From: Amanita rubescens
Taxonomy: Eukaryota > Basidiomycota > Agaricomycetes > Agaricales > Amanitaceae
Length of the DNA: 64,000 nucleotides
Direction of reading: 5' to 3'
Assembly (NCBI GenBank): GCA_015039365.1
Contig: WION01000054.1
Location: forward strand, 161,390 to 225,389
The position numbers were made by a program, and so were the translations under genes. Below the pieces are notes generated by a model that did no database searches, had not been told where the DNA came from, and saw only the letters and a list, made by a program, of their open reading frames with translations. This document shows positions 1-11,779 of this stretch, piece after piece (position 1 is the first letter of the stretch; every line of letters begins with the position of its first letter).

Positions 1-1013
1 GATGATTGACATTCGGTCTAGAGTCGTGTGATTGCGGATCCTGATTTCAATTTTGTACTGCAGTGAAGCGGCCATTAAGCCAACTGCCCAAAAAACTGTA
101 CAACAACCCACACGCCACTTACTGTAAACTTCCGGTCATCATGTTTTGCAAAGAAAGGCTCGAATACTCTTCGACACAGTGATTGAATGTCTGCAAAGTT
201 CGCGGCGCATGTATCTGACACTGGGACTAGTCTTTGTACGAATCTTGATTTTCCGCAGATGGTGCAGTTGTACAAATGAGCAAGAAGCAACGTGATGAAT
301 GACGGCTGCGTACATACCTCGTCCGAGAAACACCCGTCTCTTTCACGTTCTTGATGTGTTGTACGACGAGTTCGACAGGATCCACGGGTGGTTTACACGA
401 TATGAAAACAACTGAAAGTTCTCGTCAGAGATATACGACCCCCCTTGTATTTGGAACGTACGAACCGCACTGAGTGTTCGTCTGGCAATTGACTAACTAC
501 GATCAGATCTTTCTGGCACTTGGGGTTGAAAATTCAAGCATACCGAATCGGCTTTCTCTCTTTGGCCTTTTCATCGCAGACACCTCGCGAGCGATTTGTT
601 CTTCGAGACTGAGTTTTTCTTCTTCTTCTTCCAGCTCATCAGGATCTTCTGGCCACATATCCGACGCGAGCTTGAGAAGATACTCATTCAACGGAGGCGA
701 AAAGCAGAGTTATCTCTATAACTCACTCACCGATTCGAATACATCGTATAACTCTCCTACTGCGCCCTTTTCCTTCCCTCTGATACCTGGAGGGCAAGGT
801 GAACAAACGCATGTACAATGGAATAACGCTCACAGCTAGCCCAAACGCCTGGCCCTTCAATATGCGATTTTGTCCGGATCGAAGTGCCATCCTAACACAG
901 TGTTAGCAGAAAAGCGCAAAAGCGAGAACACTTACCAGTCTAAACCTTTTCTTTGAAGACGAACCTTCGCCTTCACGCGCACGTTTCTTCCCCTTCGAGT
1001 CTGATCCTGGCAT
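1..1013 (-). CDS. tan1: Tan1/THUMPD1-like tRNA acetyltransferase adaptor (5' part; 3' end lies outside the window)
   Basis: THUMP-domain protein that, in yeast and animals, helps the Kre33/NAT10 acetyltransferase make N4-acetylcytidine at position 12 of tRNA-Leu and tRNA-Ser. The ATG at 1013 begins a basic stretch (SKGKKRARE) and a RFRLDGT motif. Later exons give GPGVWASC, RGKEKGAVGELYDVFES and the acidic LASDMWPEDPDELEEEEE. The exon near 170-265 carries the THUMP signature RLVPVSDTCAA and the EPFF/KFT segment. Exons are joined by short GT-AG introns, for example the one just after RFRL (about 890-935). The C-terminus runs off the left edge. Family assignment is firm; exact exon ends are inferred. 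Confidence 0.85.
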
Positions 1014-1112
1014 GCAAGTGGTTAGCACGAAAGTTGCAGGTGACAGCACGTCGGAGACGCAGATCTGAGATCCAAGTGTGTATACGTAAAATTGCCAAAT
1101 AAAACATTAGAA

Positions 1113-1184
1113 GCCGCGTTGGCGTAGTGGTAGCGCGTCGCACTTGTAATGCGAAGGTCACTCGTTCAATCCGGGTACGTGGCA
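1113..1184 (+). tRNA. tRNA-Thr (anticodon UGU), no intron
   Basis: A full cloverleaf can be drawn. The 7-bp acceptor stem is gccgcgt/acgtggc with one G-U pair. The D stem is gcgt/gcgc, the anticodon stem tcgca/tgcga closes loop cttgtaa, and the T stem actcg/cgggt closes loop ttcaatc. The anticodon TGT reads Thr ACA codons. Discriminator A is at 1184, followed at once by T-rich sequence suited to Pol III termination. It lies 100 bp from the tan1 start and points away from it. Confidence 0.93.
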
Positions 1185-1762
1185 TTTGTTTTTGTTTTGC
1201 CCCATTCATTTCCGTTGGATCTCGTTAGATCTACGCCCGCAAACGATAATCATTAAACTCATGTAGTAATTTACCGCTTGAAACCATGTCCAATCAAAAC
1301 GAAAAGAGGATTAAAAAAAAAAATTCCAGGGCTACAATGGACCGACCATACAGTCATTACCGATCATAATATACGCGTACTCCAACAACCACTCTACGAA
1401 AGAAAAAAAACCGAAACCCGTCCAATCAACCTTATAATGTTAACCTAATAATCCAACATGTCAATATAGCGAAAAAAAGGGAATAAATTATGATGGTGTA
1501 ATATATTATATGCGTGTTCGTGAATGTTCGTGTGTAGGGGAAAGCATGTCATAAGTGGAAACGTTACTTTTCGAACGACGCCGTGGCTGCAGCAGAGCCG
1601 AGAGATTGGCGAAGATTGGAGCAAATCAGGGTTGTTGACCAGTCTGGGATCCGATCTGGGACTAAGGACTGTTCCCGGATTGAATAAAGCCGCAGGACTC
1701 TCCGACGCAGCATCGCGCTTGACATTGACCGTCAGAACAAAGCACGACGGACGTTGTCGTTG
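1185..1762. other. Intergenic, A/T-rich
   Basis: Holds the T-rich Pol III terminator just after the tRNA, then A-runs and A/T-rich DNA that is presumably the 3' flank of the bHLH gene. No convincing coding signal was seen; reading frames here are shadows of the acidic bHLH C-terminus. Confidence 0.5.
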
Positions 1763-3101
1763 CTACGAGCTCTCTTCTTCTTCTTCCTCATCTTCATCGC
1801 CGGCCTTGGCATCGTACTTGCCCTCTCCGCCTTTCCATTCGCGCTCCCATAGAGGCTGCTCCACAGACGGCGTCATTACCGGATGTCCCGGGGGCAAAGC
1901 CTCCCGCGCACGGTGCAGACGGTTCACAAGAGCCTGACGCTCCGAGATCAGCTCGTTGATATAATCAATAGCTATCCAAAAGATGTGAGCAGTGCACATA
2001 TATACATATGCGCAAAAAAACGCACTTTTTGACAGCACAACGTTCTCACTTCTCGGCCCAGCCCGTCCATCCGTCTTGTCTTCCTTTTTCCCTCTTTTCG
2101 ATTTCCCACTCGAAGGAGTCCTGCCATTCATCTTTGCACTCGCAGCTGCCCTCGTCTCCGCTTCTCGCCCTTCCTCCTCTAGGATAGCCTCCCGCAACGC
2201 AGGCACAGTCTCACAAAGCGCATCATACCCTCTCTTAATATTCGCCCTCCGTTTTTGCTCAGACTGGATATGATTCGCCTTTTTCTGAGAAGGCGACAAC
2301 AAATTCTGTTTCGGCCCCGCGGGAGGTTGCACGCTGAGAGACGGCGTCTGTGGGAAAGAAACAAGAATTTAAAAATATAAAAACCAACGTAATGGGAATC
2401 ACAGGATGACTTGCCTGTTGCTTGGTCAGTCTGGGAGAGGTTGGCTGGGGTGACGGATGCGCCTCGTTTACGACTGATGACGTACTGCTGAACGCATATA
2501 TGGGTGTGGGGGTGGTCGTGCTGGGAGTCGTGGCTGCGGAAGAAGTCGCAGTGCTCGTTGGTGGGCTGGCAGAGTGCGGTCCGTGTCCATCCGTGCGCGA
2601 GGAGGGTACGGTTAGCGGACGCAAATGGTGCGCGTCTGGCACGGGCTGTGAGGGATCTTGTATTGGTTGCTGGTGGAGTGGTAGGGGATATAGCGAATGC
2701 TTGTGGGGTTGCATATAAGGAAACGGATCATGGGAAATAGACGCGTGCTGGTGGTGGTGGTGGTTATGGTGGTGGTCTCCTATCTGATGGTGGTGGATCT
2801 GCTGTTGCTGACGATGAAATTCGTATGGGTGGTGTTGCTGTTGTGGATGTGGACGACGAGGAGTATGGTGTAAGTAATTGTGGGAAGCAAAGTCTGTCTG
2901 CCAGCGATCAGCATCAAGGGCCATGAGCTCCTTGGTCGCCTTTGCTAATGCCTCGCGTCCCTGGGCCTGAGGAATAGGAACGTCGGCTACGTCGTCGGGA
3001 TTTCCAGCAGAGTAAAGAGCCCAATCATTGGTAGGACCGTCTATTGAAGCGAGGAAGGATTGAATTACGTGGGTTTCTGGGGGCGAGAGGAGAGATTCCA
3101 T
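1763..3101 (-). CDS. Basic helix-loop-helix transcription factor
   Basis: The N-terminal half (from ATG 3101, MESLLSPPETHVIQ) is His/Gln/Pro-rich with a His-rich tract, typical of an activation region. The bHLH domain follows. Its basic region/helix 1 reads HIQSEQKRRANIKRGYDAL, with the E-R-R DNA contacts expected for E-box binders. A charged loop insert with Lys/Gly runs precedes helix 2 (VVLSKTIDYINELISERQ) and a short leucine-rich extension. The C-terminus is strongly acidic (EDEEEEEESS). Two introns are seen: one between VVLSK and TIDYIN (about 1972-2027), and a 65-nt GC-AG intron at 2350-2414 (AACAG|GCAAGT). An in-frame upstream ATG (MRKVSRL) is an alternative start. Probable nuclear regulator; targets unknown. 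Confidence 0.85.
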
Positions 3102-3597
3102 TGGGTTAGGAAGAGACGGACAGAGGGGCTCTCTTAACCGGCTCACCTTCCGCATTTGGTTCTCCTCCGCTCTTCCGCTTCCGCCGTCTCGAGTCGTCCA
3201 CCTCCGTTTATGACTTGGCTGTAGTCTAGTTACGCTTGTCAACGCCCACGCTTGTCATGGCATCCAGAGACCGTCTTGTACTCCAGCCACAATCCCGCTC
3301 GAGATTGTTTACTATCACATGCCATCATTGACGCAAATCTCTCAAGAAACTCAACTGAGCCGTCTCGTGATGCCGTAATGCTCCTCGTGCTTCACCCGGC
3401 TGTTACACATCACAACATTATATTAACTACAGTGCTCTAAGGTATTTAAGAAAACAAATTGTGCGCCTTTCAACGAGTGTATATAGTAAGTACTGTACAC
3501 CACCTGGCATCAAGCAAAAAAAAACCGAACCGAGAAAATCGAAAACGCAAAACAATACAAACACAGCAATACACACGGGCCAATGGGATAATGCAAA
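3102..3597. other. Intergenic between bHLH promoter and G-alpha 3' end
   Basis: About 500 bp upstream of the bHLH start and downstream of the G-alpha stop on the same strand. It contains A-runs (around 3516-3525) and no supported gene. Small reading frames here are not conserved-looking. Confidence 0.5.
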
Positions 3598-5587
3598 TTA
3601 CACGAGAGCAGCCGACTGGAGATATCCTCGAAATATCGAATCGCGGACTATTACGATCGTCAATCATAGTGGCTGACAGCTGTGTCAAAACGTCTTACCG
3701 TTACCAATGATACGTTGCGTTGCTTTGGTATCCTGTTACAGATATAAAACCAATACACTTGTTCTAATAATGGCCTTCTTACCGTAACGTTGGTAAAATG
3801 CGTATATAAAACACGTCTATTTTCATTGTTCCGCCGATGTACTTGCAAAAAGTGGGCGCGGAAGTACTGCACGACAGTTTCGTACTCATTCGATCGTTCC
3901 CCGAACGATGTGATGCTGCATTTAATCAGCTGATTGTCGAGTATTCACGTTGCAAGGTTTATCACTGACTATTTCCGAACTTTTAATCCCTTGTCCAGCT
4001 TGGATTTTAATAAATCAGTCTTGTCTGCCACCCGAGAAGAAAAAATTCAGTATCCTGCTCGGAACGTAGAGCAGTCAAACCTACTCAGGAAAAGCACCAA
4101 ATGTACACTTTTAAGCAAGCGGTTGGAACAAATCTGCGTGAACAACTGAAGGGAATCGTCGATCCGATTCGTTCGGGGATCCTCTTCAAGGTACTAGTGA
4201 TCACGATTCGCAAACAATAACGGCAGCACCTTCTGCAGAAGCTTACCTGATCGAAAGCGCTGATTGGCGCGAGGAAAATGATGGCGTTTGCATCATCAAA
4301 GTATGGAACCCATGAATGGCGTTGCCCTCTTGCACCTCCAACGTCAAACAAATGCCACGTAACGTCTTTGCCATGGATGTTAACATCAAAAATGTGTTCC
4401 ATAACACCCATTGTCTGAATTCGGGCATGCAAGATATCGTCTGAAAATGAGTCCGTTAAATGCTGTGCGATTGAAACCTGAAGTATTTACCCGTGGTGGG
4501 AATGTAGTCCGGATCAGCAACCCGTGAAATGTGCTTCAGGAAGCTGTACATAGAGCGGCAACGTGTCAAAGAAGCATGCACCCAATTACTTCGCACAACC
4601 TACAATTCAGACCATTCATCCAATTTTAATCTTCGCTTCGCCATCAACGCCTTGACGGTGGGGTGGTTCCACAATTCTTTGACGTCCCGTTCCGAAGCCT
4701 TTAGCATTTGTGCAACATCTTGAACCAAGATATCCTGTCCGGGATCTAGGCTGTCGCGACCCTTGCCATTGTGGCCGTTATCCACTTGCCTCCTTTGTCT
4801 GATTCGCCCTACAGCATTTTCGATCGTTCGAGCTTGCCAGCCGCTACGAACGAAAACGCCGCCTTTGCCAGACCCTGACACTGTAATCCCTCCGCTTAGG
4901 CGATCGGCGAGCTGAGCATCAGTAGCGACCAAAGGTGATAATCTTCGTCGGAGATTAGCGATCTGTATTGGACCGTTATCCCTGGGCGAGGTCGCAAAAT
5001 TACTCGTAGATGAGGAAGAAGCGGTGAAGGATGAAGGAGACCCATTTGCAGTCAGAGGGTTCACAAGAGATGGCGATGGGGAAGGCTGATCTGCGAATCC
5101 GCCTCCTCTCGATCGCGAGTAGGGGTCTGGAGAAAAGTCTGGTTCGTCGTCTGCAGAGTCGTCCCATGCCTCCAGCGTGTTTAGAATGTGCTTTAAAGAG
5201 CGGACTACGTTAAAGTAGATGACAGTTTTCCAAGAAATGCGTTCCTGATCGAGGGAATTGGGCTTGTACATGAGTTGGAATTGCTTTTGCAGGGTAGACT
5301 TTCCGCTCTCGGCCTGACCGAGGAGAAGCAGCTGAAGGAAGCCAAGAAGACATCCACGAGTTAGTATATGCGCACCCAGAGACTGGGCGGGTTACCTTTA
5401 TATCGTCCTTGTTTCGTTTTAGGCGTTCCCGCTCTTGCTTGAGATCTTCGTCGATTTGCTCCGAAACGCGCTTTGCATTTGCTTCGGCTTCGAGACGCAA
5501 GTAGCGCTGTTGCTCGGTCTCCGTGGCCGGGGGCTGGAGAGCAGCCGTGATGGGGTCATCCTGGCTGTAAACGGAGGGCGTGCGCAT
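3598..5587 (-). CDS. Heterotrimeric G-protein alpha subunit, divergent, with a long helical-domain insert
   Basis: All nucleotide-binding boxes are visible across the exons: G1 GQAESGKST, switch I R-x-x-T-x-G (ARIQTMG), G3 DVGGARGQRHSW with the catalytic Gln, G4 NKTD, and G5 as TNVTDTKAT. The C-terminal receptor-facing helix is RDSIFRGYLQSAALV, ending at the TAA at 3598-3600. The N-terminus (MRTPSVYSQDDP) lacks the Met-Gly myristoylation motif of most G-alphas and leads into a long charged helix. Between the P-loop helix and switch I lies an unusual Ser/Pro/Gly-rich insert of over 100 residues (about 4800-5170), making the protein much longer than the usual ~350 residues. At least six short introns are needed. 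Probably a membrane/pheromone or nutrient-signalling GTPase of the extended basidiomycete G-alpha set. Confidence 0.88.
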
Positions 5588-6110
5588 TGGAGCCCCACAA
5601 GAGGAGGAAGAAGAAGTGGTGGTTGGAAGAGAAGATGATGGCAGTGCACACTACTTAAGTCATAATGCTCCTCTGAAGGGCCGGGCTCGTCACATCTACT
5701 CCATCACTTTTGATCCCGCGGACCCACGACGTGGCGGTCCTCGACATCAAAAGTAATAACAGCTTTTCCTATTGTCAATTACTTTATCTTGACACGAAAT
5801 AGAAGTAAGAGTTGGATGTTAACTTACTCTATGAAAATACTTCGACAGCTTTCTACCCTGAGCCGCGAAATTAGCGCATATACACACATCATGTTCATAG
5901 CACACCTCGGGATCGCCTTGGAAACCGATCCCGAGTATGTTCCTCCGCACATAATCATAAATGGCATAGCACTATTTCCGCGTTTATTCAAAGCCGTCTT
6001 TTGTTTTCTAGATACAGCTGCGGTGGCCTACCTATACGAAGCTCTACTATTCAGTACTTCAGTTGCAACCATATGCGCGTTTATATATGCTCCAGTCTTT
6101 AGCCGAAGCT
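5588..6110. other. Intergenic between two minus-strand genes
   Basis: Promoter side of the G-alpha gene and 3' flank of the transaldolase-like gene. A plus-strand frame at 5789-6124 overlaps the transaldolase 3' end and has no recognisable motifs, so it is not called. Confidence 0.45.
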
Positions 6111-7423
6111 TTAAATATCACTAGATACACGTTTTATTTCGCTCAACAAATCTTTCTCATACTGTCCAAATACGACCAACGCATCTTCCAACTTTCTGGA
6201 AACTTCCGTATCTGCTTCAATGGCTTGACGTAACAGCGCGCCATCATTTGCAAGGTAATCTTTCTCTGATGGAAACGTGAATCATTGGTAGAGAAACAAT
6301 CGAGATAACGAACCAATATCAAGAACATCCAATGCAGGTGGCTCGGGTGCAGTGAATGTATCTGCAGGTACAGCAGGCAATGCTTCCAGTGCCTCGAGAA
6401 TTGCAGGGAATATGGTCAAACGGTGAGGACGAATAGAGGCCAGAGCAATTGCCTATTTTTATCACAAATTGAAGGCTTAGACTAGACGGGACAACGAACC
6501 TCCTTGGGAGTAACAACGCTACAAACTATGAATTACCTCCGCCAATACAGACAGACAAAAGAAAACCTACCTAGCCGGGATCACGAGTGTTTTAGACTGG
6601 ATCCTTGTGTATGCGCTGAGAATAGACTGCGTAGTACGTATACCAGGGTGCTCTGTCACAGGGGAAGCATATTCCTTGTATAGTGTTTTATCAAAATGTG
6701 CCCGAAGCTCTGTGCTACTGATCAGAGTTGTAAGCTACGGGCGAAATACGCGTCGTACCGTTCAGATACGGGGAAATGTGGATACATCCAGCCTGAGATG
6801 CCGCAAGTGCCTGGGGAACGGAAAACAAACAAGTTCCTAGGGTTTGAATGCCCGCTTTGGAGAGTTGTGAACAAGCAATCAAAGCTTCGACCGTGGACGG
6901 AATCTTGATGCAAACACGGTCTCTAAGAACAATCTTTTGAACACCCCGGCGGTGCAAGGAAGACAAAGGGCATACTTTGGTATGCCGTGTGCAGCGAATA
7001 GATCTACGAGCTTCGTGGCATGATCAATGGTTTTCTGAGTATCGTGGGCCCTGAGAGGCGAAACCTGGGCATGTACTTTGCCGCGTATATACGGATAGAC
7101 CTTTTTGATAACTAGAACAGTCTGCGACTTTCAGCCTAAGCACAAAATTCCATTCACAAGAAAAATCGTACAAACAGATCGGAGACTTCATCAGCGAATT
7201 CTTCGCTGCCAACACCGCGAGCTCTGACTTGTTTGATAGCTTCTTTGAGAACGTCCTTGCTATCACCAATAGCTTCATGGTAAGAGAAAAACTGGTTCGA
7301 CGTCGTATTCTCGAAAGGCTCCGAACGCGCAAGGTATCTCTCGGCGACGGTATAATCCATCGAGTCCAAGTCGACGGATACAAAGGATCGGATTTGGGCA
7401 AGAAGATTCGGGTATTGGGACAT
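6111..7423 (-). CDS. Transaldolase-family protein
   Basis: TIM-barrel aldolase related to transaldolase/fructose-6-phosphate aldolase, which move dihydroxyacetone units between sugar phosphates through a lysine Schiff base. ATG at 7423 gives MSQYPNLLAQIRSFVSVD. The candidate Schiff-base Lys is in RVCIKIPST, followed by GIQTLGTCLFS and CIHISPYLN typical of the barrel core. The C-terminal part includes RPHRLTIFPAILEALEALP and ends SSDI at 6111. Several introns, including one inside GIPK/DRVC (about 6935-6985). It is divergent from classical transaldolase, so substrate is uncertain. It shares a ~170-bp divergent promoter with the cyclophilin gene. Confidence 0.8.
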
Positions 7424-7592
7424 GGCTGGGTGTACGAGAGAGTACAGGATTCATCTTTATATGTTGACATGTCGTGATGGCAAAGCGCCGGAAATGATAA
7501 AAATTTTGGTGGTATGACCATGTACCAGGAGATATCGTTTCAAGTTTGTGTTGAGTTGATGACATCCATCACTGACTAACGTGCCTTCCACA

Positions 7593-8343
7593 ATGGTAAC
7601 TTTTCTGTTTCTTGTCAATCTCTCGCTGACAGAAGCGTCTATAGTCTGTTATGCTGCATACAACTCATGGCGAAATAAAGGTATGTGTGGTTTAAATCGA
7701 ATGAATACCACTCACGCGAAATCAGATCGAAGTATTTTGCGAAGCGGTACCAAAGGCTGCAGAGGTGAGACTGACGATTGTCATGTATCCTATCTCCTAA
7801 CGCCTCTTCAGAACTTTCTCGCTCTATGCGCGTCCAACTATTACGATAACTCCCTGTTTCACCGAAACATCAAAGGCTTCATGATTCAAACCGGTGACCC
7901 AACGGGTACAGGAAAGGGAGGTGAAAGCATGTGGGGAGGCTCATTCGAGGACGAGATACGTTCCACGCTCAAGGTTTGTATACATATTCCCTCAGCCTAA
8001 TCGACGGTCGCTCAAAGAAACAGTTCAACGTCCGGGGCGTCGTTGCAATGGCCAACTCGGGACCAGATACGAACATGTCGCAGTTTTTCATCACGTACGC
8101 TAAGCAGACACATCTGGACGGGAAATACACCATCTTTGGTAAAGTGATTGACGGCGGCGACTCGACGTTAGATGCCATGGAACGTGTACCTGTCAATAAC
8201 AAAAACCGGCCTCTTAATGAGATAAAGCTGACGCATGTAAGGACTTTGTTAGAACACCGTCCCGAGTCTGCGCTGACAGCCATCATGGCTAGATCACAAT
8301 TCATGCGAACCCCATTGCGGACGCGGCACTTTCCCGCCAATAG
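7593..8343 (+). CDS. cyp10: Cyclophilin-type peptidyl-prolyl isomerase, PPIL3/CYP10-like
   Basis: Small single-domain cyclophilin (~160 aa). After splicing it reads [13 protein letters not shown], then [62 protein letters not shown] and [12 protein letters not shown]. The active-site Arg/Phe ([11 protein letters not shown]) and the MSQFFI segment are present; the tail ends [12 protein letters not shown]3 proteins are nuclear and associate with spliceosomes. The gene has at least five introns; the first follows the initiator ATG directly (7593-7595, then GTAAC), so exon 1 codes only for Met. Another ends at 8025ish before FNVRGVV. Confidence is high because every exon joins in frame. Confidence 0.9.
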
Positions 8344-8496
8344 AGGCTGATCCTCTGCGTATAATGTAATGAAGTGCCATTATTCGCCCCTCTGCTTCCG
8401 CAGATCGCTTCCTAGAGTTAGCCCAAGAAACCTACACGTCGCAAGTTTAACTACCAGCCCCGCATTGTTGGTATCTCGTCTCGCATACACACACAG

Positions 8497-9715
8497 TCAC
8501 CGTTTAATGAATCCGACGAGTTCCTTCTGCAGTTCCCTCTGCCTTCGTGCTTTCTCCAGATCGTCGACACTGCGTAAATCATATACAATATCTCTGGTCT
8601 TGCCAAAATATACCTAATTTTAAAAAAAAAAAAAAAGTCAAATCGCATCTCTGCGTGATATTTTATGAAATTAACCTCTTGTAGGAGATTTCTCATCTTA
8701 ATTTCCATATCTTCTATCATCCTCCCAGTATTCGAAATATGCGACGTCATGTCGTGTAATGGGCAGTCCTGTTCTGTCTGAACAGCTCCAGTCAATTAGT
8801 TTACTGCGATACAAAGATTAAATGGTACCTGTCGCGTCATACTCCCACTCAAACTCACTGCACCTTGTCGTTTCAAACCCTCAACACCTTTTTTCTCTCC
8901 GTGTTCTTTATCTTCACCTTCCGATTCTTTACGTGTTAAGAGATGCAGCATGATTGTCGACGTTAGCTTATAATGTGCCTGGCGTCCCCGCTCAGCTGCT
9001 TCAAATACATGAATGGAATCCCATGACCCTGAAGGTTCGTTTGGTGATCCCGGCGTCATCGCTACAGAAAAAAATCAGCTCAAAAAACGCCTGATTGAAC
9101 GTATATAAACATACTCTTTTTCATCAAAACAACTCCTGCAAATCCACCATCCTCCAGATCCCATAGATATACAGACGAAACGCCTCCTTCGAAGTATCTG
9201 AGAATAATAAAACAAGGACGTACATTGCTATTGTTAGGAAAAAGTAAAACTCGCAAAGATGAAGTGAATCGTACAATTCGCGATAAGTGTCAAAAGCCTC
9301 ATTTGCCGCAATCTCCAATTTTCGCAGTTTGGCCGACGGTATCGTCCCGTCCTCTAGAGGAGGATCGTATTCGTTTGACCATGGTGACCTGAGGCAAAGT
9401 CGTATGGTGTCAATTTTTGCTTCCGCAGTATAAACGGTTAAGAAAACCGCAACATCACGAAGAGAATACGCCCCCCCCCCTGCAACAGATACATGTACTC
9501 ACCTATAACTGTCGCCATCGCGATTATAGTCGCACGCGAGGTAATCCCTTCCTGTGGCTCGATCCGTTTTTGAGCTTTAGAGGTTGATCCACGCTTCCAA
9601 GAAGATCATCTGCGTAGTCTGGGCAAATTGCAACGAGAGCCTCCACGTTCTCCTCTGTACGTGTCGGCGGCAGGCGCCGCATGAGATCTAGCATCGAGTC
9701 CACCAGCTCAGTCAT
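8497..9715 (-). CDS. cap2: F-actin capping protein subunit beta (CapZ beta)
   Basis: Caps actin filament barbed ends as a heterodimer with CapZ alpha. ATG 9715 gives [17 protein letters not shown], then [93 protein letters not shown], and the C-terminal actin-binding tentacle [18 protein letters not shown] to GFIKR. These are the hallmark motifs in order. Relative to animals it carries a Glu/Lys-rich insert ([10 protein letters not shown]). A run of ten C at about 9471-9480 and a poly-A at about 8624-8637 lie inside introns. Confidence 0.92.
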
Positions 9716-9903
9716 GGTTGCAGATAAGGCTGCTTCGGCCTTGGAATGTAAGATATATTAATGTTTCTAAATATGGAAGCACTCATTTTGTAAGACAAAT
9801 CAATCATTATTCGGATGTAGATAGCACAGGCCTAGCTACGTATCACAACCATATCAGAGAAGATCAGACAAAGTAAATAGAAATATTGTTCGTTTGGATA
9901 AGT

Positions 9904-11316
9904 TCACTCCTCATCCTCATCATCGTCGTCATCATCAGCCTCTTCAAGCCACTGCGATATATCATATCATAAGCACAGAATCAAATAGATACTAAAAGCA
10001 TATGCACGAACCTTCAAGAATGGCTCGCTGGACTTGCGCACCTTCTTGCTAGTTTCTTTGTCAACATATTTCTTGCTAACGTGAGTGCCCCATTGCTTGA
10101 TGAGATCCTCCTCCAAAAGGTCGGCTTGATAAAGCTCCATCAGAATCTTGGGAACAGAGGAAAGAAGGTCTGGATGGCTCAGCCCGACGAAGCGTTCGAT
10201 TCCACCCAGTAACGACTTTTGATGCTTCTCTGATGTCACCATCTATGTGAGTTAATCAGACCCTCCATTCGCATATGGACCAGGGAAAAACCTACCTTGG
10301 TGAATAAAGGTACATAATGTGGGATCTCTTTTAAGATGTCCTCCGTAAACAGTGCCTGGACGATCACAAGAACGGTCTTGTGTTTCTTCTCTATACCCAG
10401 CTCTTCAGCTTTCTTGTATATGGCGATTGCATGGGTTTTAGGCTCTTCTTCGTCATCTCGGTCGTTCTCCTCGATCCACCGACCGAGCTGGGAGTACGGG
10501 CTGTTAGCATCTTCGTCGCTTCCGCCTTCGTCATCTCCTCCGATGGCGGTCGATGCTAGGCTACTCTCGAGAGCCTTCATGCGTTGCTTGACGGCTTCCG
10601 GAGATGTATCGGCTGACCAGTCCTCCTTGGCAAGAGCAGCGTCAGCGTTAAGGTCAGCGGCCTCCGCCTTGATCTTCTTAGTAAGCTCGTCGTCGCTCTC
10701 GGCGCCGTCAGCTGGATTGTCGTGGCCATTCTCTCCGTTTTGCTCAGATTGAGCCCCTCCAACGCCCGCCGCAGCGTCACCTACATTCCTCTTCCTGCCT
10801 TTGTTGGCCTTGACAGGAGGGTTCTTCAGTATGAATGTTGTCAATTTATGACGCATGTCAATCCCTGTCCGCTCGCCGCAAGCTTTGCAGTCGCGGATAA
10901 TACCCTCAGTCCTACCATTCTTGGTAATGATAAGTTCGGTCTCAGGGTTCTTGCAGGACTTGCAAAGAACGAACTTCTCGATGAAGACATCGAGTAGCTC
11001 ACGGAGTCTGTTTGCATCATGGGCACCATTGACAATGTATCGATCATTCTTCTCATCGAACGAGGTTTGAGCACCAAGTTCGCATCCGAAGAATTTGGTG
11101 GTATAGGTAGGGGGGCGACTGAGGGCTCGAGCGACGTCGGACATATTAGGAACGACGGTCTTGATCCCGTTGCCCTTGCCTTCGATTTTGGTGGTAAGGA
11201 GGGGCATGCTACGAATAAATGATGAATATCAAACGGATGGTACGAAACGCAAGTACGACTTGCCGGTAACGGTAGAATTTGTCATCGACATCTCGACGGA
11301 TGTTTACGGAAGCCAT
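9904..11316 (-). CDS. TIF5: Translation initiation factor eIF5
   Basis: GTPase-activating protein for eIF2 in the 43S complex. Exon 1 encodes [18 protein letters not shown] with the catalytic Arg finger near the N-terminus. A 55-nt GC-AG intron (11209-11263, donor GCAAGT) then joins to [17 protein letters not shown]. The zinc ribbon follows (CKSCKNPET ... CKACGERTG), then an acidic linker, then the W2/HEAT domain ending SSEPFLKWLEEA and a D/E-rich tail for eIF2-beta and eIF1 contacts. Stop at 9904. If the GC intron is ignored the start appears to be 11207 and the Arg-finger exon is lost. Confidence 0.93.
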
Positions 11317-11779
11317 GCTGGGCGTATTTTAATTAATACAGGACTGCAACTGCTGCCATTCAGTGGGCGGTCAACAATAGTACACAACACATAACGCAGG
11401 CTCGCAACTTACAGTAATGGAAAGGGATTTCGGTAGAAAACGTTTGTGCTCCGGTATAGCAAAATACGGACGAAGCATGAATCCTCTGCCTCGACACAGA
11501 GATGAAGGGGTGGTTATTGAGACTTGGTTAGACGTAATCGTGAAGACTTGCGGGGGCTTCACTGATACCAGGAGGGAGATGGTGGTGGTTGAGTAACAGG
11601 AGGAACTCGCCAACTGGGTCAAAATATTTCGACGCTCGGCAAATGCCGTTACTCCTCGCGGGCCGGACCGGCGGATCCTTAAAAGGTATGCCTGGATCCT
11701 AGTGCTGTACTTCTAGACATTCACCGAGTAACGTACAGTCCGTATATGGTCCATAAGGAATCAATAGAAATAGAGAAGG
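11317..11779. other. Intergenic, eIF5 promoter side
   Basis: Lies between the eIF5 start and the F-box gene stop on the same strand. A Ser/Thr-rich minus frame at 11371-11622 has no recognisable motif and is not called. Confidence 0.45.

Noticed and set aside
5789..6124. Plus-strand 111-codon frame beside the transaldolase gene
   Set aside because: Overlaps the supported 3' exon on the other strand and shows no family motif.
10336..11394. Several long plus-strand frames across eIF5
   Set aside because: They are antisense shadows of the eIF5 exons; eIF5 motifs and splice joins account for the region.
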